From contig NZ_CP084059.1 of assembly GCF_020215645.1 (NCBI RefSeq), positions 1 through 48,321 on the forward strand: a DNA stretch of 48,321 bases. The letters run 5' to 3'. The DNA comes from Nonomuraea gerenzanensis. GTDB taxonomy: Bacteria > Actinomycetota > Actinomycetes > Streptosporangiales > Streptosporangiaceae. A model generated the notes under the pieces. That model worked only from the letters and a program-made list of their open reading frames with translations. It searched no databases and was not told the origin of the DNA. The position numbers and the translations under genes are program-made. Positions 16,521 through 24,975 of this stretch are shown here, piece after piece; position 1 is the first letter of the stretch; every line of letters starts with the position of its first letter.

Positions 16521-16613
16521 ATGGCGAAGAAGCAGCCGGCCGATGGTCACGAGGTCCGCCTGGAACCGCGGTGCGCCCATGCCGGCGCCGACGCCTTGCC
16601 GGCCGGCAGCTGA
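16521..16613 (+). CDS. Possible 30-residue peptide before the HopA1-like gene
   Basis: An ATG at 16521, preceded by GGAGAAGAAG, opens a 30-codon frame (MAKKQPADGHEVRLEP, then RCAHAGADALPAGS) that stops 16 nt before the HopA1-like gene. It has a better ribosome site than many genes here, so it may be translated. It contains one Cys and one Ser only, so it is unlikely to be a second lanthipeptide. It may be a leader peptide or a coupling ORF for the downstream gene. Confidence 0.35.
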   Translation: MAKKQPADGHEVRLEPRCAHAGADALPAGS

Positions 16614-16629
16614 GAGGGGGGTCCTCGTC

Positions 16630-17595
16630 ATGGACGGCAACAGCACGGCGGCGCTGGCCGATGCTCCTGCGCTGGCCCCGCAGCTGCGATCGCTCATCGA
16701 GGCGGTGGACCTCGCCCCTGACGGGCTGAGCGCCCGGGTGGGCGAGCGGACGGTCGAGGTGGACAGCCCGCGCGCGCTCTGGCCGGCGCTGGGGACGGCC
16801 ATGTACGAGGTCTTCCACAGCGGCCACCGGCACGATCCCGGCGCGCGCCCGGGGATGCGGGACCCGGACCTGGAGCGGGAGCTGACCGCCGGGGTGCCGC
16901 ACCGGTTCACCACCGCCCTGGCCAAGGTGCACGCCCCGGCCCCCGACTGGGTCGTCGAGCTGCTCGACGTCAGGGTGCGGGTGCCGGCGGACCGGGTGGT
17001 GGCCGTGGAGGACGGCGGCCTGGCGGTGGTGCGGGCGGATGCGATCAGGCCGGCGCTGTCGCCGGGCTTCTTCCTGTGCGACGGCTCGGCCGGGACGGTG
17101 CTGGGCGCCGGCCCGATCCTGCGGCTGTACGTGCACCTGGCCGGCCCCGCCTTCACCCCGCCGGCCTGGGCGGGCGCGCTGGCGGCGCTGGAGGAGGCGC
17201 AGGTGCCCTACCGGGCCAAGGCGTTCTCCAACCCCGCCGGGTACCCGCGCCGCGACGCCATGGTGTTCTACCTGGAGGAGCAGGGCTGGCCGGCGCTGGA
17301 ATCGCTGGTGGCGGCCGTCTCGGCGTTCCCCGGCCGGGTGGACGACACCTCGCGCTTCGCCCGGCGGGTCGGGCCCGGCCTGGCCGTCGCGTGGGATCCC
17401 GCCGACGACCGGCCGGGGATGCGGCGGCTGAGCTTCGGCGAGCACCGCGCCAGGATCCTGGCGCAGGGGCTGCTGGCCGGCGGCGATCCCGCCGGGGCGG
17501 TCGCCGGAGCCTTCGCCGCGGCCGGCATCGATCCCGCCGAGCCGTTCCGCAACCGCACCTCGCCGCGCTTACGGATCGGCGGTGTGCCGCTGTGA
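16630..17595 (+). CDS. lanY: HopA1-family lyase (LanY-type)
   Basis: The protein has 321 residues from ATG 16630 (GAGAGGGGG about 8 nt upstream). It resembles the type III effector HopA1 family: a helical N-terminus with MYEVFHSGHR, then the conserved core ILRLYVHLAG...WAGALAALEEAQVPYRAKAFSNPAGYPRRDAMVFYLEE. In class V lanthipeptide and thioamitide pathways, a protein of this family eliminates phosphate from phospho-Ser/Thr made by the kinase partner. HopA1 is related to OspF-type phosphothreonine lyases. The kinase is at 14873. The gene's stop overlaps the start of the F420-type reductase gene, so they are translationally coupled. YcaO and TfuA genes (for thioamides) are absent, which favours a lanthipeptide over a thioamitide. 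Confidence 0.8.
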   Translation: MDGNSTAALADAPALAPQLRSLIEAVDLAPDGLSARVGERTVEVDSPRALWPALGTAMYEVFHSGHRHDPGARPGMRDPDLERELTAGVPHRFTTALAKVHAPAPDWVVELLDVRVRVPADRVVAVEDGGLAVVRADAIRPALSPGFFLCDGSAGTVLGAGPILRLYVHLAGPAFTPPAWAGALAALEEAQVPYRAKAFSNPAGYPRRDAMVFYLEEQGWPALESLVAAVSAFPGRVDDTSRFARRVGPGLAVAWDPADDRPGMRRLSFGEHRARILAQGLLAGGDPAGAVAGAFAAAGIDPAEPFRNRTSPRLRIGGVPL

Positions 17596-18521
17596 GCCGC
17601 TCCTCGGTCATCGTCCCGCACCAGCCCGGCGGGATCGGCGAGGTCGTGCCGTACGCCGACCTGGTCAAGCGGGGCCTGGCCGCGCGGTTGTGGCTGGGGC
17701 AGTCGCTGCGGCTGGAGACCCACACGGTCCTGGCCTACCTGGCGGGCAGCGGCTACCGCGTCCCCGTGGGCACGTCGGTGGCGCTGATGGCGCTGCGCCA
17801 TCCCGCCGAGGCCGCGGCGCAGGCGCGGTCGCTGGCCCTGCTCACCGGGCATCGCCTGGTGGCGGGGTTCGGCGCCGCCTACCCGGCGCTGGTCGCCCAG
17901 CTCACCGGCGCCGCCCCGGCGCGGCCGGCGACGGCCGCGGGCGAGTACCTGGCGGCGGTCCGCACGCTGCTGGACGGCGGGGACGTGCGCGGCTTCGCCC
18001 TGCCGCCGCTGCGGCACCCGCCGGTGGAGGTGGGGGCGGGGGTGCTGCGGCCGGGCATGGCCCGGGCCGCCGCCACGTGCGCGGACGCCGCCGTCACCTG
18101 GCTGACCCCGCCGTCCTACATCCGGGACGTCCTGGCCCCCGCGCTGGGGGCGGGGCCGCGGATCGTCACCGTGGTGCACGCCGCCGTCACGCGGCCCGGG
18201 CGCGACCCCGCGCACCTGGCCCGGCTCGCGGCCGGCGCCCATCTGCGGGCGGCGCACTACACCGGCATGCTGCGCGCGGCGGGCCTCGACGTCGACCCGG
18301 CCGACCCGGACGCCGGTGCGCGGGCGCTGGTCGGCTCGGGCCTGTTCGTCACCGGCGGCCCCGAGGAGATCGCCGGGCGGCTGGCGGCCTACCACGCGGC
18401 GGGGGTGGACGAGGTGGTCGTCAACACCGCCGGCGTCTGGCTCGCGGAGGGGCCGAAGGCCGCCGTCCGCGACGCCGAAGAGATCCTTACCTGCCTGGGG
18501 AGAGGCGATGCCACGCACTGA
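17592..18521 (+). CDS. lanJ: F420-dependent reductase, luciferase-like family (LanJ-type)
   Basis: The protein has 309 residues from a GTG that overlaps the previous stop. It follows the bacterial luciferase/LLM barrel pattern: an initial loop DLVKRGLAARLWLGQSLRLETH, VPVGTSVALMALRHPAEAAAQARSLALLTGHRLVAGFG, and the C-terminal LFVTGGPEEIAGRLAAYHAAGVDEVVV. LLM proteins typically use F420H2 or FMNH2. In the lexapeptide cluster, a reductase of this family (LxmJ) turns Dha into D-Ala. The same job is likely here, because the core peptide has more Ser/Thr than Cys partners. The start of the flavoprotein gene lies 14 nt inside this gene. Confidence 0.75.
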   Translation: MSRSSVIVPHQPGGIGEVVPYADLVKRGLAARLWLGQSLRLETHTVLAYLAGSGYRVPVGTSVALMALRHPAEAAAQARSLALLTGHRLVAGFGAAYPALVAQLTGAAPARPATAAGEYLAAVRTLLDGGDVRGFALPPLRHPPVEVGAGVLRPGMARAAATCADAAVTWLTPPSYIRDVLAPALGAGPRIVTVVHAAVTRPGRDPAHLARLAAGAHLRAAHYTGMLRAAGLDVDPADPDAGARALVGSGLFVTGGPEEIAGRLAAYHAAGVDEVVVNTAGVWLAEGPKAAVRDAEEILTCLGRGDATH

Positions 18522-19131
18522 TCTCACCCATCCTGTCTTCTCCGGCGAGCGGCTGCTCCTCATCGTGACCGGCGCGCTGTCGGCGGCCTTCCTGCCCGGC
18601 TGGCTGTCGTGGCTGCGCGCGGGCTACCCGGAGCTGGAGATTCGGCCGGTCGTCACGCGCAGCGCCCAGCGGTTCATCACCCTGGACGCGCTGAGCACGC
18701 TGTGCGGCCAGCCGGCCATGTCCGACGAGTGGCCCGCCCACGTCACCAAGGGGGCGCCGCACGTGGAGCTCAGCCTCTGGCCGGACACCGTCCTGGTCTA
18801 CCCGGCCGGCCTGCACTTCCTGGCCAGGCTGGCGCTCGGGCTGGGCGACACCCCGGCGATCCTGGCGCTGCAGTGCACGCCGGCGCCGATCGGGATCGCG
18901 CCGTCGCTGCCGCCGCACGGGCTGACCAGCCCGGCCTACCTGGGTCACAAACGGCTGCTCGAGCAGCGGCCGAACATCGTCATCGCCTCGCCGAAGGCGG
19001 GGTTCAGCGTCTCGACCGGCCAGATGGACGCCTCGGTGGCCGCGCCGATGCCCGTCCTGCTGGGCCTGGTCGAGCGGCTGCGGCACCAGATGAGCCCGTC
19101 CTCGCGTCCCGGCATCACGGAGTCCTCATGA
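18508..19131 (+). CDS. lanD: Flavoprotein cysteine decarboxylase (LanD-type)
   Basis: The protein has 207 residues, of the HFCD (homo-oligomeric flavin-containing cysteine decarboxylase) family. The N-terminal Rossmann-like strand is LLLIVTGALSAAFLPGWLSWL; the catalytic His85 lies in HVELSLWPDTVLVYPAGLHF, where PAGLHF occupies the place of the PASANT motif of EpiD; a GLGD follows. The family decarboxylates a C-terminal cysteine to an enethiol, which closes on a dehydro residue to form S-aminovinyl-cysteine. The precursor ends with Cys, as required. The C-terminal region (AYLGHKRLLEQRPNIVIASPKAGFS) is a lid-like segment. The stop overlaps the next start (ATGA). Confidence 0.75.
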   Translation: MPRTDLTHPVFSGERLLLIVTGALSAAFLPGWLSWLRAGYPELEIRPVVTRSAQRFITLDALSTLCGQPAMSDEWPAHVTKGAPHVELSLWPDTVLVYPAGLHFLARLALGLGDTPAILALQCTPAPIGIAPSLPPHGLTSPAYLGHKRLLEQRPNIVIASPKAGFSVSTGQMDASVAAPMPVLLGLVERLRHQMSPSSRPGITESS

Positions 19132-20066
19132 CGACCACCCTCACACCGCTGCACGAATTCGGCACCGCCTCCGTCCACACCTCGATCTACCGCAACGGCG
19201 CCGAGTACACCTGGGTGCGCCGCCCCGGCGCGGCCTACCCGGTGCCGCTGCCGGCGCTGTCGGCGGACCTGCGGGCGCTGCTGGGCTCGGTCCATCCGGC
19301 GCTGCGGCTGCCCGACGTCGACGGCAGCATGTACTACAGCGCCGACGGCACGCTGCCGGCGGCGAGCTGGCTGGCCTTCGACGAGGACCTGGTGCGGCCC
19401 ATGCTCCAGGACGCGCTGCGCCAGGCCGGGGCGGCGCTGGCGGCCCTGCACGCGCTGCCGCCGCCCGGGGAGGTCCGCCGCCGCCATCCGGGGCCCGCCC
19501 GGCTGGCCGCCTGGCTGCGCGGCCGCTGTGAGAGCCCCGCCTCCGGCCGGCTGCGCGAGCACGCACTGGCCCGGCTGGGCGGATCGCGCTGGGAGCGGCT
19601 GCAGGCGATCTGCGCGGACCTGGGGGCGGCGCCGGCCGGGAGCCTGCTGCACGGCGCGGCGAGCATGGCGCTGATCGTCCCGGTCAAGGGCGGCGGCGGC
19701 AACCTGCTGGCCGGCGAGGACCTGTCCCGGGGGCCGTGGTGGCTCGACCTCGGCTGGCTCGTGGCCGAGCTCGTCGAGCTGCACCAGGCGGTGCTGGCGG
19801 GCATCGCGCCCGCGCTGGAGTTCTCCTACCGCGGCCTGGCCGCGGCGCTGCTGGACGGCTACGGCCGCGTCCCCGACGTGGACAGGCTCGGCGCCCTGGC
19901 GGTGCTGCGGGTACTCACCCACGCGCGCGACTACGCCGCCTACATCGGCTGGGACGACCAGCTCCACCGCTACGTGGACATCGTCGCCGGCCTGTTCGAT
20001 CAGCGACTCGGGACGGAGGCGGCCAGGGCGATCGTCTGGCCGGCCGCCCCGGAAAGTGACGGATGA
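19128..20066 (+). CDS. lanX: Degenerate kinase-fold protein (LanX-type candidate cyclase)
   Basis: The protein has 312 residues. Its C-terminal half keeps the outline of an aminoglycoside phosphotransferase, but the catalytic loop reads LLHGAASMAL: His175-Gly176-Ala177 in place of HGD. The second Asp is in WWLDLGWLVAEL (Asp207). No ATP-binding Lys was recognised. It is therefore probably not a kinase. In class V clusters, a third protein, LanX, accompanies LanK and LanY, and in thioamitide pathways a kinase-like protein helps to close the AviMeCys ring. By position and fold, this protein is the best candidate for LanX and for the lanthionine/AviCys cyclase or scaffold. Both neighbours overlap it by a few nucleotides. 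The LanX assignment is inference. Confidence 0.55.
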   Translation: MTTTLTPLHEFGTASVHTSIYRNGAEYTWVRRPGAAYPVPLPALSADLRALLGSVHPALRLPDVDGSMYYSADGTLPAASWLAFDEDLVRPMLQDALRQAGAALAALHALPPPGEVRRRHPGPARLAAWLRGRCESPASGRLREHALARLGGSRWERLQAICADLGAAPAGSLLHGAASMALIVPVKGGGGNLLAGEDLSRGPWWLDLGWLVAELVELHQAVLAGIAPALEFSYRGLAAALLDGYGRVPDVDRLGALAVLRVLTHARDYAAYIGWDDQLHRYVDIVAGLFDQRLGTEAARAIVWPAAPESDG

Positions 20067-22107
20067 CATGCTCGCCACCCCCTATCCGCCCGCCCACCGG
20101 CTCGACCTCGTGGAGGAGATCCACGGGGTCCCCGTCGCCGACCCCTACCGGTGGCTGGAGGACCCCGCCGACCCCGACACCAAGGAGTGGCTGGCCGCCC
20201 AGGAGGCCCGCTACGAGGAGCACGCGGCCGACTTCTGCGGCCGTGAGCGGTTCCGCCGGCGGGCCGGCGAGCTGCACAGGACCGGGTTCGCGGGGCCGCC
20301 CTCCTGGCACGGCGAGCGGGCCTTCTTCATGCGGCAGAGCGAGCACCAGGAGTACATGGTGCTGTACGTGACCGGGGCCGACGGCGCCGAGCGCGCGCTG
20401 CTCGACCCGCACGCCCTGGACCCGGCCGGCAGGACCGTCATCGACTCCTGGCAGCCGTCCGCGGACGGCCGCCTGCTGGCCTACCAGCTGTCGGCGGGCG
20501 GCACGGAGGAGTCCTCGCTGTTCGTCCTGGACGTCGAGACGGGCGAGCTGCTCGACGGCCCCATCGACCGGACCCGGTACTCGCCCGTCGCCTGGCTGGC
20601 CGACGGCAGCGCCTTCTACTACGTGCGCCGCCACGCCACCGGCAAGGCGGTCCACCTGCACCGCCTCGGCTCCGACCCCGAGCGGGACCCGCTGGTCCTC
20701 GGCGCCGGCCGGGACGCCACCACGCACTACCGGCTCAACGTCACCGGCGGCGGGCGGTGGCTGACCGTCGCCGCGTCGCTGGGCACCGCGCCCGGCAACG
20801 ACCTGTGGCTGGCCGACCTGTCCGCCGCGCCGCCGCACGCCCCCGAGCTGCGGGTGGTGCAGGAGGGCGTGGACGCCCACACCGCGCTGCGGGTCGGCCC
20901 GGACGGGCGCGCGTACCTGATGACCGACCGGGACGCCCCGCGCGGCCGGATCGTCACCGCCGAGCTGTCCGACCTGCGCTACGAGTCCTGGCGGGACCTG
21001 GTGCCCGAGGACGAGCGGGCGGTGCTGTCGGACTTCGTGTTCCTGGACGGCACGCTCCTGGTGGCCAGGACCCGGCACACGGTCAGCGAGCTGACCCGGC
21101 ACGACGCGCGCACCGGGCAGGTGCTCGGCCCGGTCCCGCTGCCGGGCATCGGCACCGCCGCCTCGCTGTCGGCCCGGCCCGAGGGCGGCCCGCAGGCGTG
21201 GTTCGTCTACACCGACGACGTCACCCCCGTCTCGGTGTGGCGCTACGACGAGCGCGACGGCCGGACCACGCCGTGGGCGGCGGCCGGCCGGGCCCGCCCG
21301 CCGGAGGTGGTCAGCCGGCTGGTGGAGTTCGCCTCCAAGGACGGCACCACCGTGCGGATGCGGGTGCTGGCCCCGCCCGGCGGCGGGCGGCCGCGGCCGT
21401 GCATCCTGAGCGGCTACGGCGGGTTCGGCCGCTCCATGGCGCCCGGCTTCTCGGCCCAGGCGCTGGCCTGGGTGGAGGCGGGCGGCGTGTACGCGATCGC
21501 GCAGCTGCGCGGCGGCGGCGAGGAGGGCGAGCAGTGGCACCGCGCCGGCATGGGCGCCGGCAAGCAGAACTCCTTCGACGACTTCCACGCCGCGGCCGAG
21601 ACGCTCATCGCCGGCGGCTGGACCACCCCGGACCAGCTGGCCATCGTGGGCGGCTCCAACGGCGGGCTGCTGGTCGGCGCGGCGCTCACCCAGCGGCCCG
21701 AGCTCTACGCGGCGGCGGTGTGCTCGGCCCCGCTGCTCGACATGGTCCGCTACGAGAACTCCGGGCTGGGGCCGGCGTGGCGGGCGGAGTACGGCTCGGC
21801 CGCCGACCCGCGGGAGTTCGCGTGGCTGTACGGCTACTCCCCCTACCACCGGGTCCGCGCCGGGGTCGCCTACCCGGCGACGCTGCTGACCGTCTCCGAC
21901 GCCGACACCCGGGTGGATCCGGCGCACGCCCGCAAGATGTGCGCGGCGCTGCAGTGGGGGACGGTCTCGGTGGACGACACCATCCCCGTGCTGCTGCGGG
22001 TGGAGCACGGCACGGGGCACGGCAACCGGGCCGCCGCCCACGCGGTCGACCTCATCGCCGACACCTTGTCCTTCTGTGCCACCTATACGGGGCTCGCCAT
22101 GGACTGA
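20056..22107 (+). CDS. Prolyl oligopeptidase family serine peptidase (S9A)
   Basis: The protein has 683 residues from GTG 20056 (ATG 20068 is possible), the usual size for S9A. The N-terminal segment [29 protein letters not shown] is the family signature. A seven-bladed propeller region follows, then the hydrolase domain with the nucleophile Ser534 in [10 protein letters not shown], Asp615/617 in [14 protein letters not shown] and His655 in EHGTGHGN. It cuts peptides of limited size after Pro or a similar residue. In this operon it probably trims the leader or a fragment of it. Pro30 and Pro33 near the core start could be relevant. It has no signal peptide, so it is cytoplasmic. Confidence 0.9.
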   Translation: MTDDMLATPYPPAHRLDLVEEIHGVPVADPYRWLEDPADPDTKEWLAAQEARYEEHAADFCGRERFRRRAGELHRTGFAGPPSWHGERAFFMRQSEHQEYMVLYVTGADGAERALLDPHALDPAGRTVIDSWQPSADGRLLAYQLSAGGTEESSLFVLDVETGELLDGPIDRTRYSPVAWLADGSAFYYVRRHATGKAVHLHRLGSDPERDPLVLGAGRDATTHYRLNVTGGGRWLTVAASLGTAPGNDLWLADLSAAPPHAPELRVVQEGVDAHTALRVGPDGRAYLMTDRDAPRGRIVTAELSDLRYESWRDLVPEDERAVLSDFVFLDGTLLVARTRHTVSELTRHDARTGQVLGPVPLPGIGTAASLSARPEGGPQAWFVYTDDVTPVSVWRYDERDGRTTPWAAAGRARPPEVVSRLVEFASKDGTTVRMRVLAPPGGGRPRPCILSGYGGFGRSMAPGFSAQALAWVEAGGVYAIAQLRGGGEEGEQWHRAGMGAGKQNSFDDFHAAAETLIAGGWTTPDQLAIVGGSNGGLLVGAALTQRPELYAAAVCSAPLLDMVRYENSGLGPAWRAEYGSAADPREFAWLYGYSPYHRVRAGVAYPATLLTVSDADTRVDPAHARKMCAALQWGTVSVDDTIPVLLRVEHGTGHGNRAAAHAVDLIADTLSFCATYTGLAMD

Positions 22108-22273
22108 ACGTTTTCGCAGGTCACCGAGAGGCGCGCGGAGATTGCGGTGGATTTCCCCGTCCACTTGTTGTCACGTGGCACGTCCTGCCTCCCTCAGTGA
22201 GGGGCCCGGATCCTATCTTTTCAATCGCCACCGGAAAGATCAGCCGGAAACCCGCACCGGGAAGGAAATTGTC

Positions 22274-22480
22274 ATGAACGTGTCCCGCCGCCTTGCCACG
22301 ACGTTCTTCGCCTTTTTCGCCGCGGCCGCTATCGCCTCGTCCCTGCCCTCTTTCGCCCAGTCCGCGCAGGCGTCCGTGGCATTTGACGGCGACTCCTGGA
22401 CCGTGACGCCGGGCGTCACCGTCCAGCAGCCGGGCGGCGACCCCGGGACCACCACCGGCGGCCCCTGGACCGAAAACTGA
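22274..22480 (+). CDS. Small secreted peptide of unknown role
   Basis: The peptide has 68 residues from ATG 22274 with AAGGAA upstream. A clear signal peptide (RR, then AFFAAAAIASSLPSFAQSAQA) should be cleaved near AQA-SVAF. The mature 35 residues begin SVAFDGDSWTVTPGVTVQQ and end GGPWTEN; they are rich in Thr, Gly and Pro and have no Cys. The gene lies after the peptidase gene and before a bidirectional terminator. Lack of Cys argues against a lanthipeptide core. The role is unknown. Confidence 0.6.
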   Translation: MNVSRRLATTFFAFFAAAAIASSLPSFAQSAQASVAFDGDSWTVTPGVTVQQPGGDPGTTTGGPWTEN

Positions 22481-22555
22481 CGGCTGGACCGCGAAGAGCT
22501 GCTGAACCCCCTGGAGACACCATCACGAACCCGACGCGCCATAAGGCCTCATCTC

Positions 22556-22605
22556 CAAATGAAAGAGAGCCAGAACCGAATCCGGTTCCGGCTCTCTTTC
22601 ATTTG
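22556..22605. terminator. Long bidirectional hairpin between convergent genes
   Basis: A 23-bp inverted repeat with one mismatch (arms 22556-22578 and 22583-22605, loop AATC) sits between the secreted-peptide gene (plus) and the LuxR-type gene (minus). The right arm overlaps the stop codon of the latter. Its A/T-rich outer ends give a T-tract in both directions. This is a strong bidirectional terminator. Confidence 0.85.
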
Positions 22606-23651
22606 ATCCAGCCGCGTTTGGAGGCCATGACGCCGGCGGCGAAGCGGGTCTCCGCGGAGAGCATCTCCATGATCGTGGAGATGTGGCGGCGGACGGTGCG
22701 CAGGCTCATCCCGGTGCGGTTGGCGATCGACTCGTCCTTCAGCCCCAGGGCCATCATCCCGACCAGCTGCAGCTGCAGCTCGCTGGGCCCGCTGTGGGCG
22801 GCGGGCGCCGGGACGGCCTCGGCCCCGGCCGGGGAGGCGACCGGCGTGGCCCTGGCCCACAGCAGCTCGAAGTACTGCCGCAGCGCCTTGACGATGATGG
22901 GCGCCTTGACCAGGGCGACCCCGCTGGCGCCGCTGGGGGTCAGCGGCAGCATCGCGACCTCCTCGTCGACGAGCTGCATCTTCATCGGCAGGTTGCGCAT
23001 GATCCGCACCTCCTCGCCCTCGAGGATGGAGCTCTGGATCACGTAGTAGCCGACCTCGTTGTCGAAGTACTCGGTGGAGTAGACCGCCCGGCAGCGGACG
23101 TTGCGCGAGATCACGCTGCGCGGCGGCGGGGCCGAGCTCTCCTTGCGCAGCGGCGTGTTGAAGCGCCAGGTGTGCAGGCCCAGGAAGTCGGACTGGGCCG
23201 AGTTGATGAGGGACAGCGACAGGGAGTGGATCTCCTCCTTGTCGGTCACGATCCGGATGCCCTCCTCCGGGGCCTGCTCGATGGCCCGCTGGGAGAAGAT
23301 CCGCTGGATGTCGTTGAGCCGGCTGTAGGCCGCGGCGAGCTGATCGCTGGAGTCGATCAGCTGCCGCTGCAGATCGTGGATGATGTCCCGGAAGGCCAGG
23401 GTGGGATCGGTGGGCCGGATCGCGGTCGAGGAGCTGTAGACCACCCGGTGGACGAGGCCGCGGCTGATCAGCTCCTCCAGCGAGACGGGCGAGCCCGCGC
23501 GTTCGGCCGCCTCCGATTCGGAACATTCACCGTGGCTGAGAAAAGCCGCGTAGCTGTTGGCGAGCCGCTCGGGGAGCAGTCCGCTCAGCAGGTCCCCCAT
23601 CTCGATCGCGGCGCTCTCGTTGTGCTCTTTGGTCCGCGCATTTTCCGTCAC
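22599..23651 (-). CDS. LuxR-type regulator with TrmB-like N-terminal part
   Basis: The protein has 350 residues from a GTG at 23651 (GGGGGAT 6 nt upstream). The N-terminal wHTH reads LANSYAAFLSHGECSESEAAERAGSPVSLEELISRGLV. The middle carries a TrmB/PLD-like sensing domain. The C-terminal LuxR/GerE HTH is QLQLVGMMALGLKDESIANRTGMSLRTVRRHISTIMEML. It is probably the main regulator of the cluster. It is transcribed against the upstream operon and divergent from the operon that starts at 23941. The SLRTVRR recognition segment also occurs in the second regulator (26106), so the two may share operators. There is no receiver domain, so it is not a classical two-component regulator. Confidence 0.8.
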   Translation of the reverse strand: MTENARTKEHNESAAIEMGDLLSGLLPERLANSYAAFLSHGECSESEAAERAGSPVSLEELISRGLVHRVVYSSSTAIRPTDPTLAFRDIIHDLQRQLIDSSDQLAAAYSRLNDIQRIFSQRAIEQAPEEGIRIVTDKEEIHSLSLSLINSAQSDFLGLHTWRFNTPLRKESSAPPPRSVISRNVRCRAVYSTEYFDNEVGYYVIQSSILEGEEVRIMRNLPMKMQLVDEEVAMLPLTPSGASGVALVKAPIIVKALRQYFELLWARATPVASPAGAEAVPAPAAHSGPSELQLQLVGMMALGLKDESIANRTGMSLRTVRRHISTIMEMLSAETRFAAGVMASKRGWIK

Positions 23652-23940
23652 AGATCCCCCGCTGAGCCCTAAGTGCGACAGTGACCAGCGCGGGCACTAT
23701 AACACCGCCATTGGCGAACATTTATCTGGTAGCCGTACGTAACGGTAGTATCTCTGTCCGTAATGGGTGTGCCTCTTGTTGCCATCCGGCATCTTCTCCC
23801 TCTTCCGGAAAAGCCGCACGGCCTAATGTGCGAATCGCCAAGCCGTGTCGTACCCGTCAGCCCGGGGCATTCGCCGCCGACCGGGACACCGGTGCCGGGT
23901 AAGCGCGCCTGCCGGAAAGAAAACGCAAAGGAGAAAGCAC
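23652..23940. promoter_or_regulatory. Divergent promoter region, regulator and SDR operon
   Basis: These 289 bases lie between the LuxR-type gene (minus) and the SDR gene (plus). The middle, near 23685-23770, is AT-rich for this DNA and includes the related words CCGTACGTAACGG and TCCGTAATGGG, possible regulator sites. The ribosome site AAAGGAG is 7 nt before GTG 23941. No longer gene is present. Confidence 0.45.
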
Positions 23941-24906
23941 GTGCAAGCACCCCTAGCGGTAATCGGGAGCGGATTCCTCCGGTCGGCGCTCCTTCAGCAG
24001 CTCGCCGTCTGCTCGCCGGGCAGCACCGTCCGGGTGCTGAGCCCCGTCGTGCCGGAGCAGGTGCCCGGCCTGCGCCTGGAGTACGTGCGCGGGCACATCA
24101 CCGACCAGGACGCCCTCTACGCGGCCGTCACGGGCGCCGAGACCGTCATCCACCTCGGCACCGAGACGACCGTCCCGCACCGCAGGCACCGCGGCGCCGG
24201 CCTCTACACGATCAACGCCCGGGGCACCGCCGCCCTCACCTCGGCCGCGATCACCAAGGACTGCCGCCATCTCATCTACTGCTCCGGCGCCGAGGTGTAC
24301 GGCGACGGGCCGGGCCGGCTGCTGGACGAGGACGACCCCCTGGCCCCGCAGAGCCGCGCGGCCCGGGCCAAGATCGTGGGCGAGCGCATCGTCGAGCAGT
24401 TCGGGCTGCTGCCCGGCAAGGCGACCACCGTCATCCGGCCCTTCGGCGTCTACGGCCCCGGCCAGCCCGGCAGGTCCGTGTTCGGGAAGATCATGTCCGC
24501 CGCGCTGTCCGGCCGTCCCATCGTCCTGCCCGACGGCGGCACCCAGCTGCGCAACTTCACCTACGTCGACGACGTCGCCCAGGGCATCATCGCCGCGATG
24601 CGCCGCACCAACGAGGCCACCGCCCCGCGCGCCTGCTACAACATCGCCTCGGTGGAGACCGTCAGCATCCGCGACGCCGCCCTGCTGGCCATCGACCTGA
24701 TCGGCAGCGCCAGCGTCGTCACCGCGCCCCGGCCGTCCTCTCGCCGCAAGCCCCAGGACCGGCCCGTCGCCGTCCAGATCCCCTCCACCGAACGGGCCTT
24801 CACCGAGCTCGGCTTCCGCCCGCTCACCCTGCTCACCGAGGGCCTCTCCCGTTGCTTCATGCACAGCCGGGTACAGGCCCCGGGCAGAGCGCTGGCATAT
24901 GCCTGA
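23941..24906 (+). CDS. Extended SDR / NAD-dependent epimerase-like protein, catalytically degenerate
   Basis: The protein has 321 residues from a GTG (AAAGGAG, spacing 7). The overall pattern is that of NAD-dependent epimerases/dehydratases (AETVIHLGTETT, INARGTAAL, HLIYCSGAEVYG, PTTVIRPFGVYGPGQ-like region, RNFTYVDDVAQGI). The key residues are altered. The N-terminal motif reads VIGSGFLRSAL, so two glycines of GxxGxxG are lost. The catalytic Ser site is Gly116 and the Tyr of YxxxK is Ala140, although Lys144 is kept. It is probably not an oxidoreductase; it may serve as a scaffold or binding subunit in lanthipeptide maturation. The M20-like gene, also degenerate, follows 69 nt downstream. The change of function is inference. 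Confidence 0.7.
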   Translation: MQAPLAVIGSGFLRSALLQQLAVCSPGSTVRVLSPVVPEQVPGLRLEYVRGHITDQDALYAAVTGAETVIHLGTETTVPHRRHRGAGLYTINARGTAALTSAAITKDCRHLIYCSGAEVYGDGPGRLLDEDDPLAPQSRAARAKIVGERIVEQFGLLPGKATTVIRPFGVYGPGQPGRSVFGKIMSAALSGRPIVLPDGGTQLRNFTYVDDVAQGIIAAMRRTNEATAPRACYNIASVETVSIRDAALLAIDLIGSASVVTAPRPSSRRKPQDRPVAVQIPSTERAFTELGFRPLTLLTEGLSRCFMHSRVQAPGRALAYA

Positions 24907-24975
24907 CAGGTGGCAGGTAGTTCCTCCCCTGTCCCCGCTTCTCGTCTTACCGTCTCAGATCCAGGAGGTGAAACG

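Noticed and set aside
16160..20066. Thioamitide (thioviridamide-type) pathway
   Set aside because: Kinase, HopA1-like lyase and decarboxylase are shared with thioamitides, but no YcaO or TfuA gene is present, and an F420-type reductase is, which fits class V lanthipeptides.
19915..22164. A 749-codon minus-strand frame opposite the prolyl oligopeptidase gene
   Set aside because: Antisense shadow of the peptidase gene: Arg/Gly/Val-rich, without recognisable motifs.
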